A stretch of 64,000 nucleotides of DNA from Ctenosaura bakeri (lineage: Eukaryota > Chordata > Lepidosauria > Squamata > Iguanidae): the NCBI GenBank assembly GCA_948474755.1, contig CAOLHI010000361.1, positions 124,001-188,000 of the forward strand, read 5' to 3'. A model generated the notes under the pieces. The model had not been told where the DNA came from and did no database searches. It saw only the letters and a list, made by a program, of their open reading frames with translations. A program made the position numbers and the translations under genes. Positions 33,750-44,178 of the stretch are shown here, one piece after another. Numbering within the stretch: the first letter of the stretch is position 1; each line of letters opens with the position of its first letter.

Positions 33750-34168
33750 GGCCCTTTCCGTGCGACACACCCAACCTGCCATGGGGATGGGCGAAGGATG
33801 GGGCTAGGACAACACTTATGCATGACATCACCCCAGATCTGTCCTTCTCCAGGCCCCATGCAGCATGATTGCACTCAAATCATTGATGGGTTTTCCTCAT
33901 CAATGACTGGTGATCATGCCATCCTCCTGCCAGATGTCTGCACTTACTGTTGCTGTGGAGGTCCTGGAAGCACAATAGCTGTTCTTCCTGCCCTAGTGCA
34001 GCTTGGGACAGTACCTGGCTGTGCTGAGGCGGAAAGAGGCATGGCCATTACACTTCCTGGTTCCTGCGTGCAGCTGGTACAGAGGGGAGCTTTCCATCGT
34101 GCTTCTCTCCCAGGGCTGCCAGCATCACCAGATCCCGCTAGGACAGAGGTAAACTGCAGAAAATGCCT
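33750..34168 (+). mobile_element. GC-rich non-autonomous DNA transposon, group B copy 2
   Basis: A 419-bp element with a perfect TTA target duplication (33747-33749 and 34169-34171). Ends are GGCCCTTTCCGTGC and CTGCAGAAAATGCC. Group B landmarks are CATGATTGCAC, CATCAATGAC and a GGTAAAC motif at 34149. No coding capacity. Confidence 0.88.
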
Positions 34169-34171
34169 TAG

Positions 34172-34716
34172 TTGCCCTCTGTGTGTTGGGGATTGAATGT
34201 CTGAACAGAGTAGCCTTCTCTACTGAGTAATTTAATAATGTGAACATTTTAAACATTCAAACTCGCACTCAAGGAGGGTCTAAGTCTGATGTGAAGCCTG
34301 TACTTTGGGGACCAACAGCAGGTCAAATGTTGCGCACTTCTGCTTTCAGCTCTAATTAGGCAGAGTCAGGTAGCATCACAGCATATTTTGGGTACAGGCA
34401 TCCCCTGCTTATCTGACAGGTTAGGGACCAGAGCACTTTAAGAAAATGAATTGGTTGAAAAGAGGAATCCAGTCTTTTGTTAGTTCTTCTCCTCTTGTCT
34501 TCATCCTATAGGGGACATGAGAGAATTATGGAGGCTCACTTGGCAAGCTCATGTTCCCCCCAGAAAGAAGGCAAGAGGAGAACTGACAAAAGACCAGACT
34601 TCACCTTGAAAGAATAGTCTGTATCAATAATCAACAAGAGTTGAAAAAACAGAACATCAAAAAATGAGTTGTCAAAAAAACAGGGAATGGCTGTATTATG
34701 AAAGGCCAGGAAATAA
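34172..34716. other. No recognised feature
   Basis: Unique sequence between two group B elements. Confidence 0.4.
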
Positions 34717-34719
34717 TTA

Positions 34720-35128
34720 GGCCATTTCTGCATGATGTTGCAGTACCACTAGGGGGACAGGATGGCAGTAGTCCATGGGTCATGTTTTCAAATGATATCG
34801 TCATGGTCCCGCTGCCATCCCTCCCCCACCCATCACAATCACAGGATATTCACTTAATGGAATAAATCTAAGTGCATGCAATCATGCGATGCTCCCGTAC
34901 TTACCTGCCATGTGGAAGGGCAGGAAGTGCGATGGAGTTGCGTCCTTCCCCAGCACAGCATAGGAAAGAGCTGGCTGCACTGTGGAAGGCAGATGTGTGT
35001 TGCTTGCACTTCCTTCCACAGGGAGCCAGTCAGGAAGGAAGCTTTCCTGTTGCACTCCTTTCCTAGCAAAGGTGCTGCCAGGACCATGATGGGAGGCCAA
35101 CAGGAGCAAGTAAGGGGCAGAAATGGCC
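34720..35128 (+). mobile_element. GC-rich non-autonomous DNA transposon, group B copy 3
   Basis: A 409-bp element with a perfect TTA target duplication (34717-34719 and 35129-35131). Ends are GGCCATTTCTGCAT and GGCAGAAATGGCC. It has internal CGTACTTACCTGCC (a minus-strand donor motif) and GCAAGTAAGG near the right end. It lies about 550 bp from copy 2, in the same orientation. Confidence 0.88.
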
Positions 35129-35131
35129 TTA

Positions 35132-35712
35132 GATATTTAATTCATTGTTAATACACTGAGGATTTTTGTTTAACCTCCTGTGCCAAAACAAGGTGGCTGG
35201 CTTGGAATACTAGGCACCTTAAGTTGGAGTGTATGGGGGTACCATTTTTTATTTCCCCTCTGGCAGCAAAATGTCTTAGGGCAATCCTATCTGCCCTAGA
35301 GATTTAGTGTTTGAAAAAAGTTAGAAAAGGGATTTCTCAAGCAAAAATATAGACGCTGCTTTCACTCTGTGTCTAGCACACTGGTTGTCAAACTATGCTT
35401 CAGGGAAGAAAGTGGGAAGCTTAATAAAAGTAGACAAGCTTCCCTGAGAGACTGGCATTTACCACATCACTGATAAAATTGGTAGCATCTGTCTTTCAGG
35501 AAAGTTTGTGTGGGTAGATTCTAGAGTACTTTTTTTTTTCATGTTCAGTGACTATGAGGGCCAATGAAGCCCAGATAGTCACCCACACACCATCCACAGG
35601 CTAGCTAGACAATTCCTAGAGCTACCAAAGACATTATGCAGTTATCCCACTTTCCAAGCTCTGCCATTAAGATGTTTGCAGTCTTTGGATATCTTCCTCT
35701 TGCCATCTCTGT
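35132..35712. other. No recognised feature
   Basis: Unique sequence. Confidence 0.4.
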
Positions 35713-35716
35713 AATA

Positions 35717-36162
35717 CAGTCCTCCTTCCACATTCGCAGGTTTGACCTTCACAAATCTGATTATTTGTGAAGTGTGTGCCTGCCTCCCCTCCATTCTCAT
35801 CCTCCTGTTCCTTTGCCTTTCGCCTGGGAGTGTATGCCTTCGTTCTCTGTGCCTGGGCAAAGGGCAAGGGAATGGGAGGGGGAGCACTGTATATAGAGAG
35901 GGAAAGTGCATGTGTGCCTTCCCCCTATTCCTTTGCCTTTTGCCTGGGCACAGAGAATGCACTCGGGGCAAAAGGCAAGGAATGGAGGAGGCACACCTCC
36001 CCCATATTCCCTTCTCTTTTACCCAGGCATTGAGAAGGAAGGCATACATGCCAGGGAAAAGGCAAGGGAATGGGAAGGGGAGCACAGGGGGCTTACTTGT
36101 GGTTTTTCCACTTTTGCAAGGCTTCTGCACTCCAAACTCTTGTAATAGTGGAGGAGCCACTG
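35717..36162. mobile_element. Tigger-like MITE, copy 2, fold-back core
   Basis: TA target duplication (35715-35716 and 36163-36164). Ends are CAGTCCTCCTTCCACATTC and a decayed GTGGAGGAGCCACTG. The outer segments match 19584 and 46095. The core is different: it is built from repeated inverted units of ATTCCTTTGCCTTTTGCC and its complement (at least five between 35803 and 36075). The 192-aa minus ORF (35642-36220) runs through it and is not a gene. Confidence 0.72.
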
Positions 36163-36229
36163 TACGATAGCACTTCAGTGGACCAATAAAACTTATTCTG
36201 ATTGTGTAAACTTGATGCAAAAGTTCTCA

Positions 36230-37252
36230 CCAGGAGACTATTCATTTCAGGCCATTATATACTCGTGGCGCTCAAACTTTTTGAAGCCAAATCAGTAGTA
36301 CAACTCCTTTATGGATCCCAACTGAGACCCTTCCCGAACCCTGCACCATTAGAACTTGTGCAACCCAAATTTTTAAGATCAGCTTTCCAAGTTCCAAAAT
36401 GTGTCTCCAATGCAACTCTGAGACTGGAGTCACGCTTTATGAAAGTGGAAGCCAGAGAGTGGGTAATTATACTCAGCTACTGGCTTAGACTATCCTTCTT
36501 TCCCACTGGCCTGGCTCCACTAACCTTGAGAGATGACTTCCAGTCTATGTAGAAACAGACAGTGATGACTAAAATCCCATCACTGGGTTTTCCCCCAGAG
36601 CTTCTGCTCAGCATGGGATATGATAAAGCCAAAGCAGCTATCAAACAACAGATGGTAGATACAGAGCAACAATTGGATCTAGCTAGCACCTTAACCTTTA
36701 TTGCTTCTGACCTCAATAGATATCAAGCTTCACCTATGGCGTACTTAGCAAAACTAGAAGTACCTAAACACCAGAGGGCCTGTACCTTGGCACGATGTCA
36801 TGCCCTTCCCTGAGCTGTCCTGGAAGGCCAATACAAGAAGATCCCCTTCTCAGACAGATTGTGCCCCTGTGGCTCTGGCCAAATTGAAACAACAGAACAT
36901 GTGCTTCTCCAGTGCTTGTACTACAGGGATATCTGCCTCAGCCTTAATTCCCTTCTCATGCGTAAATGCCAAGGATGCACTGGAGAATTCTACATTTCTT
37001 TGTTACTTTCAGACACCAACCCCCATATAACATATAATGTTGCCAGATTCTCTGTAGCAGTGGTTAAAATTCGTCAGGCACTGACCTCCGCAGTAGACTA
37101 GTTCCAAGCTTGTCTTGTTATATGGGAACTGTGCAGCCTGAAGGGGAATTTCAATGCTGTCTTTAACCTGTTTTTAACCTGTTTTTAACTTGTGTTTTTA
37201 TCCTTTTTTCTGTATCCCCTTTTTACCTGTGCTGGTCTATGACCATAATAAC
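36230..37252 (+). pseudogene. R4-like LINE ORF C-terminus, degraded
   Basis: Broken frames read SVVQLLYGSQLRPF, EAREWVIILSYWLRLSFFPTGLAPLTLRDD, PSLGFPPELLLSMGYDKAKAAIKQQM, ASPMAYLAKLEVPKHQRA, FSDRLCPCGSGQIETTEHVLLQCLYYRDI. The CPC...H-X4-C cluster is the CCHC-type knuckle seen near the restriction-like endonuclease of R2/R4-type LINEs, so I lean to an R4-like family, though the clade call is tentative. In-frame stops lie near 36550 and 36812. The reverse transcriptase is absent (5' truncation). The 3' tail is a pentanucleotide array. Confidence 0.65.
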
Positions 37253-37311
37253 TATTCTATTCTATTCTATTCTATTCTATTCTATTCTATTCTATTCTAT
37301 TCTATTCTATT
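37252..37311. repeat. (CTATT)12 array at the LINE 3' end
   Basis: Sixty bases of perfect CTATT units directly after the LINE tail (TGACCATAATAA). This fits a 3' end that terminates in tandem repeats instead of poly(A). Confidence 0.9.
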
Positions 37312-37336
37312 CAGAATTTTTTTAAGAAAAGCAAGA

Positions 37337-37476
37337 CCTGGGGTTTGCAGCTTAGGGAGGAGCATTTAGAATTCTCAGCCAGTGAGAGCCTAAACTACAA
37401 ACCCCAGAATTCCCCAGGAATTCTGAAAGTTGAAAGTGGAATAATAGCACTATAACAGTGTAGTGTGGAAATGGCC
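37337..37476. mobile_element. Palindromic MITE (group E), left end missing
   Basis: Starts inside the left core (CCTGGGGTTTGCAGCTTAGGG), has a shortened loop and an intact right arm ending GTGTGGAAATGGCC. Confidence 0.75.
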
Positions 37477-37868
37477 TGAGTTCAAAGTTCAAACTCAACT
37501 CAGTAGGTGGGGAGGGGAAAGAGATGAATGCATGAAGTATTGCTTTTCCCAGTTTAGGCAAAAGAAAACTGCTCTTTCATCTCCTAGTTTGTCTACTTTT
37601 ACTCATTAATAACTTTTGCTATCTTGACCACTGTCTGATATTGCTTGGCCATGCGTCCCACGTTACATCTGTGAAATGTTGGAGGATATGCTGAAGCTCT
37701 ACTTTAGAGGTAACACAAAAATATCTGGACATCCCCATGCAAACTTGGATAAGTGACTAGTCAGCTGAATGTGGGAAAATCCAGTCAGTGTGATGCAGCG
37801 GCAGCGGCGGCGGTGGCAGAGGTAGTAGTAGAAATAGTGACGGAGGTTGCTTGTGGCTTAAATCCATT
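37477..37868. other. No recognised feature; short GGC/GCA run
   Basis: Unique sequence with a (GCGGCG)-like stretch at about 37797-37815. Confidence 0.4.
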
Positions 37869-37871
37869 AAA

Positions 37872-38442
37872 AGCCATTTCCGCACTAGACTGTCATAGCG
37901 CTATTGTTCCACTTTCAACGTCCTTTTTTCCTACATGCAGAAGCATAGCATCAGTTCACATCGCAGAAATGACTGGCTATGGACGTTCCCAGGCTGTCCT
38001 TTCCGTCATTTCTGTCCCTGTCTCTCTCCGCCCATCAAAGGACTACCATCATTGTCTTCATGCACTAAACAGACAGTGGGAAGAGAGTGGATCTCATTAA
38101 TGATGATTAATTAATGATTAATTAACTGAAAAGTTTGGGCACCTACTGATGTGCCCAATTTTCTCTGCAGTAAGGCACTGACATTCTAAATCTTGACATT
38201 CCAAGATGCCAACAATCCTCTTGTCTGTTTCCACTTCTCATTGTCTGTAACTCTCACAGAAAATCTCTCAGCATATTTGAGTGTTAGTGAAACTGAAAGC
38301 AGAAAGTTTCATGCACTTTCGTGCACACAATCATAGCATATTATCATAGCACATGGCCCCTCCCGAAACTGCAAACCCCAGGATTCCACAGGACGTTGAA
38401 AGTGGAATAATTGCGCTATAATAGTCTAGTGCGGAAATGGCC
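37872..38442. mobile_element. Composite palindromic MITE (group E) carrying a captured 422-bp genomic segment
   Basis: Both MITE ends are present. The left arm is 37872-37921 (first base G to A, then GCCATTTCCGCACTAGAC...CTTTCAACGTCC). The right arm is about 38353-38442 (GGCCCCTCCCGAAACTGCAAACCCC...GTGCGGAAATGGCC). A 3-bp AAA duplication flanks the whole (37869-37871 and 38443-38445). The normal central part, about 100 bp, is missing. In its place sit a T-run of about eight bases and an inverted copy of 30876-31296. The arms stay mutually complementary, so the unit still has two functional-looking termini. Total length is 571 bp against about 195 for normal copies. Confidence 0.92.
37930..38351 (-). 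repeat. Captured segment inside the MITE (inverted copy of 30876-31296)
   Basis: The match starts at CCTACATGCAGAAGCAT and stops at CATAGCA, exactly where MITE sequence resumes. About eleven substitutions plus a one-base length difference were seen by eye across 421 bp. The copy contains the same ATTAATTAATCA block and GTGCACACAATCATAGC edge. A 6-8 nt T-rich filler separates the left MITE arm from the segment. Confidence 0.92.
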
Positions 38443-38445
38443 AAA

Positions 38446-39722
38446 GTCATCCATAAAGTATTGTGCAAACGTACTTCTCTCAAAAAAACTATCTAACTTG
38501 CAAGATTTTTGTTCCACTTTCAAGGCTAAGATGCTCCTGCAGTTTCTTTGAGGTTTGTTTGGAATGAGCATTCCTGTTTTTCACAAGTCTAACAACTAGC
38601 CGATAGCTGCAGTTACTTTGAGAAAGTGGAAAATAAAGATTTACTGTTAAATATTTAATGAGAGAGACAGAGAACTACTTTAGGGGCTTTGGAACTGTAA
38701 GAAATTACCTTTTAAAACTAAATTTCCAAGCATTCTGGCAAGAGTTATAATACCCATTCATATCTGTTATCACTGTTAGAAAATAAATCTGCCGGTATCA
38801 AAGGTCAAGGAAGAAACGGTTATGCCAGTTTTGGCCAAGGTGAGGTTATGGTCTTAAATGCTGTTTTTTGGACTGACTGCTGAGGATCTGACTAGACTCT
38901 GCATGCACTGATTTGTCTCTACAATCCAATTTATAAGACTTGAGAGAAACAGAAAACATATAGTGGAATATGATAAAAACACATTTGCCTGTAATGATAA
39001 TGCTATTACTATGATAATAATAAGCTTTTCCCAGACTGAACGTATATAAAACACCAGCAATAATGAAACCTGCCACATTTTAAAGGGCTGAAGATTTATA
39101 CACATCTTCACAATTTTATTAAGAATGCAGATCTGATGGTTGTGTGATTCCTTTAATCATTGCACGTGCTTGTTCAGATGTGATATGTTAGATTACCCTC
39201 ATTTTAGTTCAACTCTGCTTTCCCAAATAAATGCAGGAGGCATAGCTAGACCTTTCACAGACTATTAACTTGCTATTGGTCATTTAGATTTCTGCATTTA
39301 ATTGCTTATTGGATAAATTATTGGTTGGTTAACTTCCTGAATACATTTGTCCTGCCATTGTGAGGCAAAAAGAGCAAAGAGCCCAACATTCCAAGATGTG
39401 GTGGTTACAAAACTTGCCCACTTCTGTTAGCAAACACTGCCTCTGAACTTCCTTTGTGTCTCCTGTCTGTGGGCTCCTCCAGAAAGCACAGATGTACCTG
39501 GAGTTTGTGGTATTTGTTGCTTTAGTTCTTGTGTCTGTTTTTTTTTAAAAAATATGCAAATTACATTTCTATGATCCCAGACTATTTTCTGAAAATTTCT
39601 GGCACCGGCTGTATGCAATATTCTACTGCTTAAGTTGGTTCTTTTTAAATTCCGAGATGCAGGGAAATAGTATGTTCATTTCTCTTATCCTTCTTTCATT
39701 TTTAAAGATTTTTTTTAAAGAG
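38446..39722. other. Repeat-poor AT-rich sequence
   Basis: No transposon or exon recognised over 1.3 kb. Complex sequence at about 38780-39130 could be conserved non-coding DNA; untested. Confidence 0.4.
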
Positions 39723-39725
39723 TTA

Positions 39726-39878
39726 GGCCATTTTTCCCTGAACTGTTATAGTGCTATTGTTCCACTTTCAACATCCTGTGGAATTCTGGGGTTTGTAGTT
39801 TACTGAGGCCAAAGAGCTCTCTGGCTGGGAATTCTTAAGGCCCATCCCTAAACTGCAAACCCCAGGGTTCCATAGGAA
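39726..39878. mobile_element. Palindromic MITE (group E), right arm truncated
   Basis: Begins GGCCATTTTTCCCTGA after TTA (39723-39725), passes the core, and stops at GGTTCCATAGGA. The usual GATGTTGAAAG arm is absent. Confidence 0.75.
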
Positions 39879-39904
39879 GCTAATTAAGTGCAAACTACTT
39901 TTTC

Positions 39905-40060
39905 ACCCTGAACTTAGTTTACAGCAATTGACCGAAGCTGAGGACAAAGGGAGAAAGTGGAAAGAGGAGAGAGGAAACTGGGATATTTTAAAAGCAGCTG
40001 AAGAAGTGGGATGACAGAGAATTAATTGCGATTGTTCCTGCCAAACTGAGACAGAGGGAA
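39905..40060 (+). repeat. Dispersed repeat, unknown family (pair with 58858-58990)
   Basis: Contains GCTGAGGACAAAGGGAGAAA and TGGGATATTTTAAAAGCAGC followed by TGAAGAAGTGGGA. Both stretches also occur at 58858-58990 on the minus strand. No termini or coding frame established. Confidence 0.6.
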
Positions 40061-40890
40061 GTTATGGTGGTGGCTCACAACCTGCTCACTGGCCATCTAT
40101 AGCTGGCAATTATACCAGTCCAAATCATTATTCACAACTGTATCCTAAAAGTGGTCATACTTAATCAGTGTCTGTTACCATAGGAGAGGTGGAGAAAGTT
40201 CATGCTGAAAATGGTGGGGTGGGCAGAATTAGATCTGTTTTGTTACTGAATTTTACCTACCTGACTCCTCAGGCTTAAGATATAGACCTCTCATCTGTTT
40301 ACCTTTGGAGGAAGAAAAGAAAAGCCATTAAAACTTGAAGCAGATAACTACCTGAAAAACTAGTCCCAAATGCTCCCTTCATGTTTCTGCAGCACTCCTG
40401 CTACAAGCTAGCTGTGAAATATCTGCAAATAGAAAATGCTAATATTGTTAAAAAATTAACAGGGCAGACTACTTTCAGTAAAGCTGTTTGCAAAGAGCCA
40501 TCTGGATACACTAAAATAAAGTCGTCCTTTATATCCAAAATATGCCTTACATTGGTACAATGCAACACAAATGACCAGCTTTTTTACATTTTAGTTGCTT
40601 TTTGTTTGTTTGTATGTTTTCTCCTTGTAAGAATTGTTGCCAAGAATAATGTTTCCATTGTACTTGGCAGTGTAAGGCACAAGACTTTACATGCAAATCA
40701 GGTGTGATCAAACTCCCTGGGCATTTGTGCGATTTCAGAGTTGAATTGGTTCAATAATTCTTGGGGGCAGAGAGTACAGTCAGATGGGCCTCAAGCCATC
40801 TCTCATTCTGAGGGAACATATACTGCACTTGTGGGATATGTGGGAAAGAGATGTTGTATGGTTATTTAGACATGTTGGTTGTCAGTCTCC
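40061..40890. other. No recognised feature
   Basis: Unique sequence; the 108-aa ORF at 40381 lacks a domain. Confidence 0.4.
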
Positions 40891-40896
40891 AGAAAG

Positions 40897-41047
40897 GCTT
40901 GTAGTGTGGTGGAGTCTCCTTCTTTGGAAGTGTTTAAATAGAGGTTGCATGGCGATCTGTTGGGTGTATTTATGCATGGCATGGGGATGGACTCAATGAC
41001 GCTTATGGTCTCTTCCAACTCTACAATTCTATGACTCTATGATTCTA
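40897..41047 (+). mobile_element. CR1 3' end fragment
   Basis: TAGTGTGGTGGAGTCTCCTTC, GTTTAAATAGAGGTTGC, CATGGCATGGGGATGGACTC and TCTTCCAACTCTACAATTC are followed by TATGACTCTATGATTC. These match the last 130 bp of the copy at 12055. Confidence 0.88.
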
Positions 41048-41212
41048 GTATTCCTCTCCTATACTCTTTTGATCATGCCTGAAAAAATAAATACAGTTTT
41101 AACCTAGCTCTGGCTCTACCATGAGGAATTTCCCTTCTATTGATTTCACATTAAAATAAGTGTTCCACCCAGAAATAATCCTCCTGAAGCCCCTTCTGCT
41201 TCTAGGGACTAT

Positions 41213-42005
41213 GGCCATTTCCGCACAATGGGGCTGTCCCACTATGGAGACAGGATGGCAGCAGTCGGCTGGTCGTGATTCCACACGACGTCATCGCTGG
41301 CTTGCTGCCATCCCATTGTCACCTTCTACGCCCTAAAGAAGGACAGCTTTTTCTGAGAAACAGGCAAATGACCAGACGTTTCTTGCTCCAAGACTAAATA
41401 CCAGATTTATTTAAGTACAAAAGTATAAAATGTAAAGAAAATAAATGTCTGCTGCATCAGGGTGCCGGGAGGCTCGGAACAAAGGCCGGGGGTGTGACTA
41501 AGTCCTTATATGGATACTTCAGCCTCCATTCCCACTGTGGCAATATTTATCCAATCACAGTTGGACATTTAGGAAATGTCCAGAGGAGGTGAGAGATGCA
41601 TCAGGTGAGGTAGTACCATGAGTCAGCAGATGGGCTAGGACTCCTGTTTAAGTGTCTACTTTACTAGCTTATAATGGAGGTTATCCTTCTCTCACTCACA
41701 CCATCACCATGCATTGTGCTCACAGCGCATTTGCTAAACAGATAAAATTCATTTAGCACCTGTGGTTGCATGGTGCTCCCATATCTACCCGTCCTGCAAA
41801 AGGGCAGGAAGCATGACGGTGACACTACCTTCCCCAGTGCAGCCTGGGAAATGCCTTGCTGTGCTGCAGAAGGAAGAGGTGGGGCCATCGTGCTCCCTTC
41901 TGCTGGGAGACGGTCCCATACAGAGAGGAGCATTCTTTCGCAAACTCTTCCCTGTCTAGACTGCAACAGGATGACTCGCAAGAGCCCCATTGTGTGGAAA
42001 TGTCC
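41213..42005 (+). mobile_element. GC-rich non-autonomous DNA transposon, group B copy 4, with nested solo LTR
   Basis: TAT target duplication (41210-41212 and 42006-42008). Ends are GGCCATTTCCGCAC and TGTGTGGAAATGTCC. The left arm (GGAGACAGGATGGCAGCAGT) and right part (AAGGGCAGGAAGCATGACGG) match group B. The two parts are separated by an LTR at 41317-41700. Without the LTR and its duplicated target the element would be about 405 bp, like copy 3. Confidence 0.85.
41317..41700 (-). mobile_element. Solo LTR (family 3) inside a group B element
   Basis: A 384-bp block TGTCACC...CTCACTCACA with a perfect 4-bp target duplication CCAT (41313-41316 and 41701-41704). On the minus strand it has TATAAGGACTTAG near 41497 and an AATAAA near 41407, in the order expected of an LTR promoter and polyadenylation signal. 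No internal region. Confidence 0.75.
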
Positions 42006-42008
42006 TAT

Positions 42009-43717
42009 GTCTGGATCTTAGAACTGGAAGGAGATAAAATCAGCTAGTGATGTGCCTCATGCATGTCAGATGCAGCTCTGTGACATTTATAGCGTAAGCC
42101 TGACCTAGGGGGCTGCTTCTGTTTCCCATCACTGTGTTTTGTGAGCTTGCAGATGTCGAGTAGGGCTATTTCTCCTGTTTTTACTACTCAGGTAAATGAC
42201 ATCTGTTTCCCAATGCAATGCTCTAGAGTAATTCTGGATCCTCTAGTTGCATACCCTGGCCATTTTCTTTGGCTTGAGGAATTCTTGATTCCTTGATCCA
42301 GGAAGGCTATCTCAGTTCTCTTCAGACATCTGATGAAGGAGGCAGGTTCACGTGCACTGTATTCTGCATCCTCTCCTTCCTATTAGCCTGTGTGGAAGCT
42401 GGTGTTTTGAATCATCAACAAAAGACCATCTCCAGAAAAGAGAAAAGAAGACAGCCTGATAACTTTCTCACTTTGCCACATTGCTAAGGCATTGTACAAA
42501 AAGAAGAATGGATACATGATTGGCTTTGCAATTGATGCCACGTCTAACACACTTTCAGGGACAGGTGAATGGGAAAGAGTTCTCTTTTCAAGTGTTGTCT
42601 TGAACCCCCTTATCAGGTCTTAAGGATGGAGTTCCCAAGACACTCTTGTTTGTCTGAGGGATGAATTTTTTGAAGATGCTTGACAGAACAAAATAGCCGA
42701 GCTGTGTTCTTATATATTTTTCTCCTTCCAATACAATCCCTCTTTTTTTTACAAAGAAACATGTAGGCGGCACCACAGGGCATGAAGGAGAGCAAACACA
42801 TGCATATACACATTCATCACCACCTGGCACTGAGTTTGCAACTTTTATTAAAGATGCTCAGGCCTTTAAAATCATGAGGATACACTGCAAGTATCAGCAG
42901 AGACTAATTCCAAAACACTTGTTTTCCTCTATGACTTGGGCACTGACCTGTTTTATGGGCCAGTGAGTCCACTCTGTGTTTTAGTCTGAACTTTAAAGGA
43001 CCTGTCCAATGTGCTGAGCCTCTTTTGAAAAGATTGCTTAAAGTTTGGACTCCAATTTGTAAATTATTTACATCCTCCTGCACTCAAGATGAAATTCCCT
43101 CCTCTTATCCCAGTTCATTGACTTCTGCCTTCAGACTCTTGCAAGACCATGATTGGTCTTTAGAATGAGGGGCTCTAGGATATTGTGTTCTGTTCTATTC
43201 TTTATGCTCTACCTTTAGCAAAGCTAGGACATTCCAACCACACTTTTTTGGATGTAAAGCTTATTAAAATCAGTGTTGTTTCTGAAGAGATAAGTCCTCA
43301 ATGGAGGAATTTATATGAAATAAAGATGTTCCCCTATATATTGTTTCCAGTGCCAACTACTCCTGGTCTGCTTATGTTAAAAAAAAAAAAAGTGAAGACA
43401 GCAAGATCAAAACAGTTGCTGTCTGAGCTAGTACACCCCACCACCCCAAGAAATATACATTGTATGGTAGGCCCATCAAAGTATTTTGGCACTGGATACA
43501 GAAAATCTCACAAGAATTCTGGGTGCTGCTGGTGGCTTTGCAGTAAGTAGAAAGGAGGCTTCAATAACATGTGAGTGACAGAGGAAGAACCCAAGTCTAT
43601 GTTCCTTGGTGGAGGCAGTCCAAGGCATGTTTCTGTGGAGCAGAAAATGGCACCTCCTCTAAGTCATAGAACATATTGTCTAAGGCAAGGTGAGTTATTT
43701 TGGCACCAGGGGCAGAC
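42009..43717. other. No recognised feature
   Basis: About 1.7 kb of unique-looking sequence; no exon, RNA gene or transposon identified. Confidence 0.4.
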
Positions 43718-43720
43718 AGT

Positions 43721-44175
43721 GGCCATTTCTGCACAGGCTTAAGAAACGGTGCAGAGTGTCCTCCAGGGAGGATGTCTGCACCTGGGAGTGGACTGGGTCG
43801 GACCTAGTTAGTGTAGTTCCGCATCTCAGACTGCTCTGGAACGACCCAAAGTGGTAGTCCAGTGTGCTTTTGAAAGACCGCTTAAAACAGGTCTTTCAAA
43901 AGCACGGAGCACGCCACTCCATTCCTGTGCTCCGGTCCAGATTTGCAGGCTCGCACCAGTGTGAGCCTGTGATCTGCCTGGGGCGGGCTTTAGGCTGGCG
44001 AGCTTCAGCGGTTGGTGGAGAGCCTCGACCAACCGGAAGCTGCCATTTTCATCCCCGGAGCAGTGCGGAGTGGCAGCCACGCGCTGCTCCGGACCAGCCT
44101 GGGCGCAAGCGTGGAGCCAAGAAGTCCGGTAAGTACCGGCACGGGGCGATTCCCTCGCCCCGTGCGGAAATGGCC
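43721..44175 (+). mobile_element. GC-rich non-autonomous DNA transposon, group C copy 2
   Basis: A 455-bp element with a perfect AGT target duplication (43718-43720 and 44176-44178). Ends are GGCCATTTCTGCAC and GTGCGGAAATGGCC. Interior as at 20711, with identical length, including the GTCTTTCAAAAGCACGG hairpin, GGCGGGCTTTAGGCTGGCG and a GGTAAGTA donor motif at 44128-44135. Strongly CpG-rich. Confidence 0.9.
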
Positions 44176-44178
44176 AGT

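Noticed and set aside
35642..36220. 192-aa minus-strand ORF, second longest in the window
   Set aside because: Runs through a fold-back Tigger-like MITE core and both flanks; repeat-driven composition, no domain.
37252..37311. Telomere- or satellite-like array
   Set aside because: A 60-bp CTATT microsatellite at a LINE tail.
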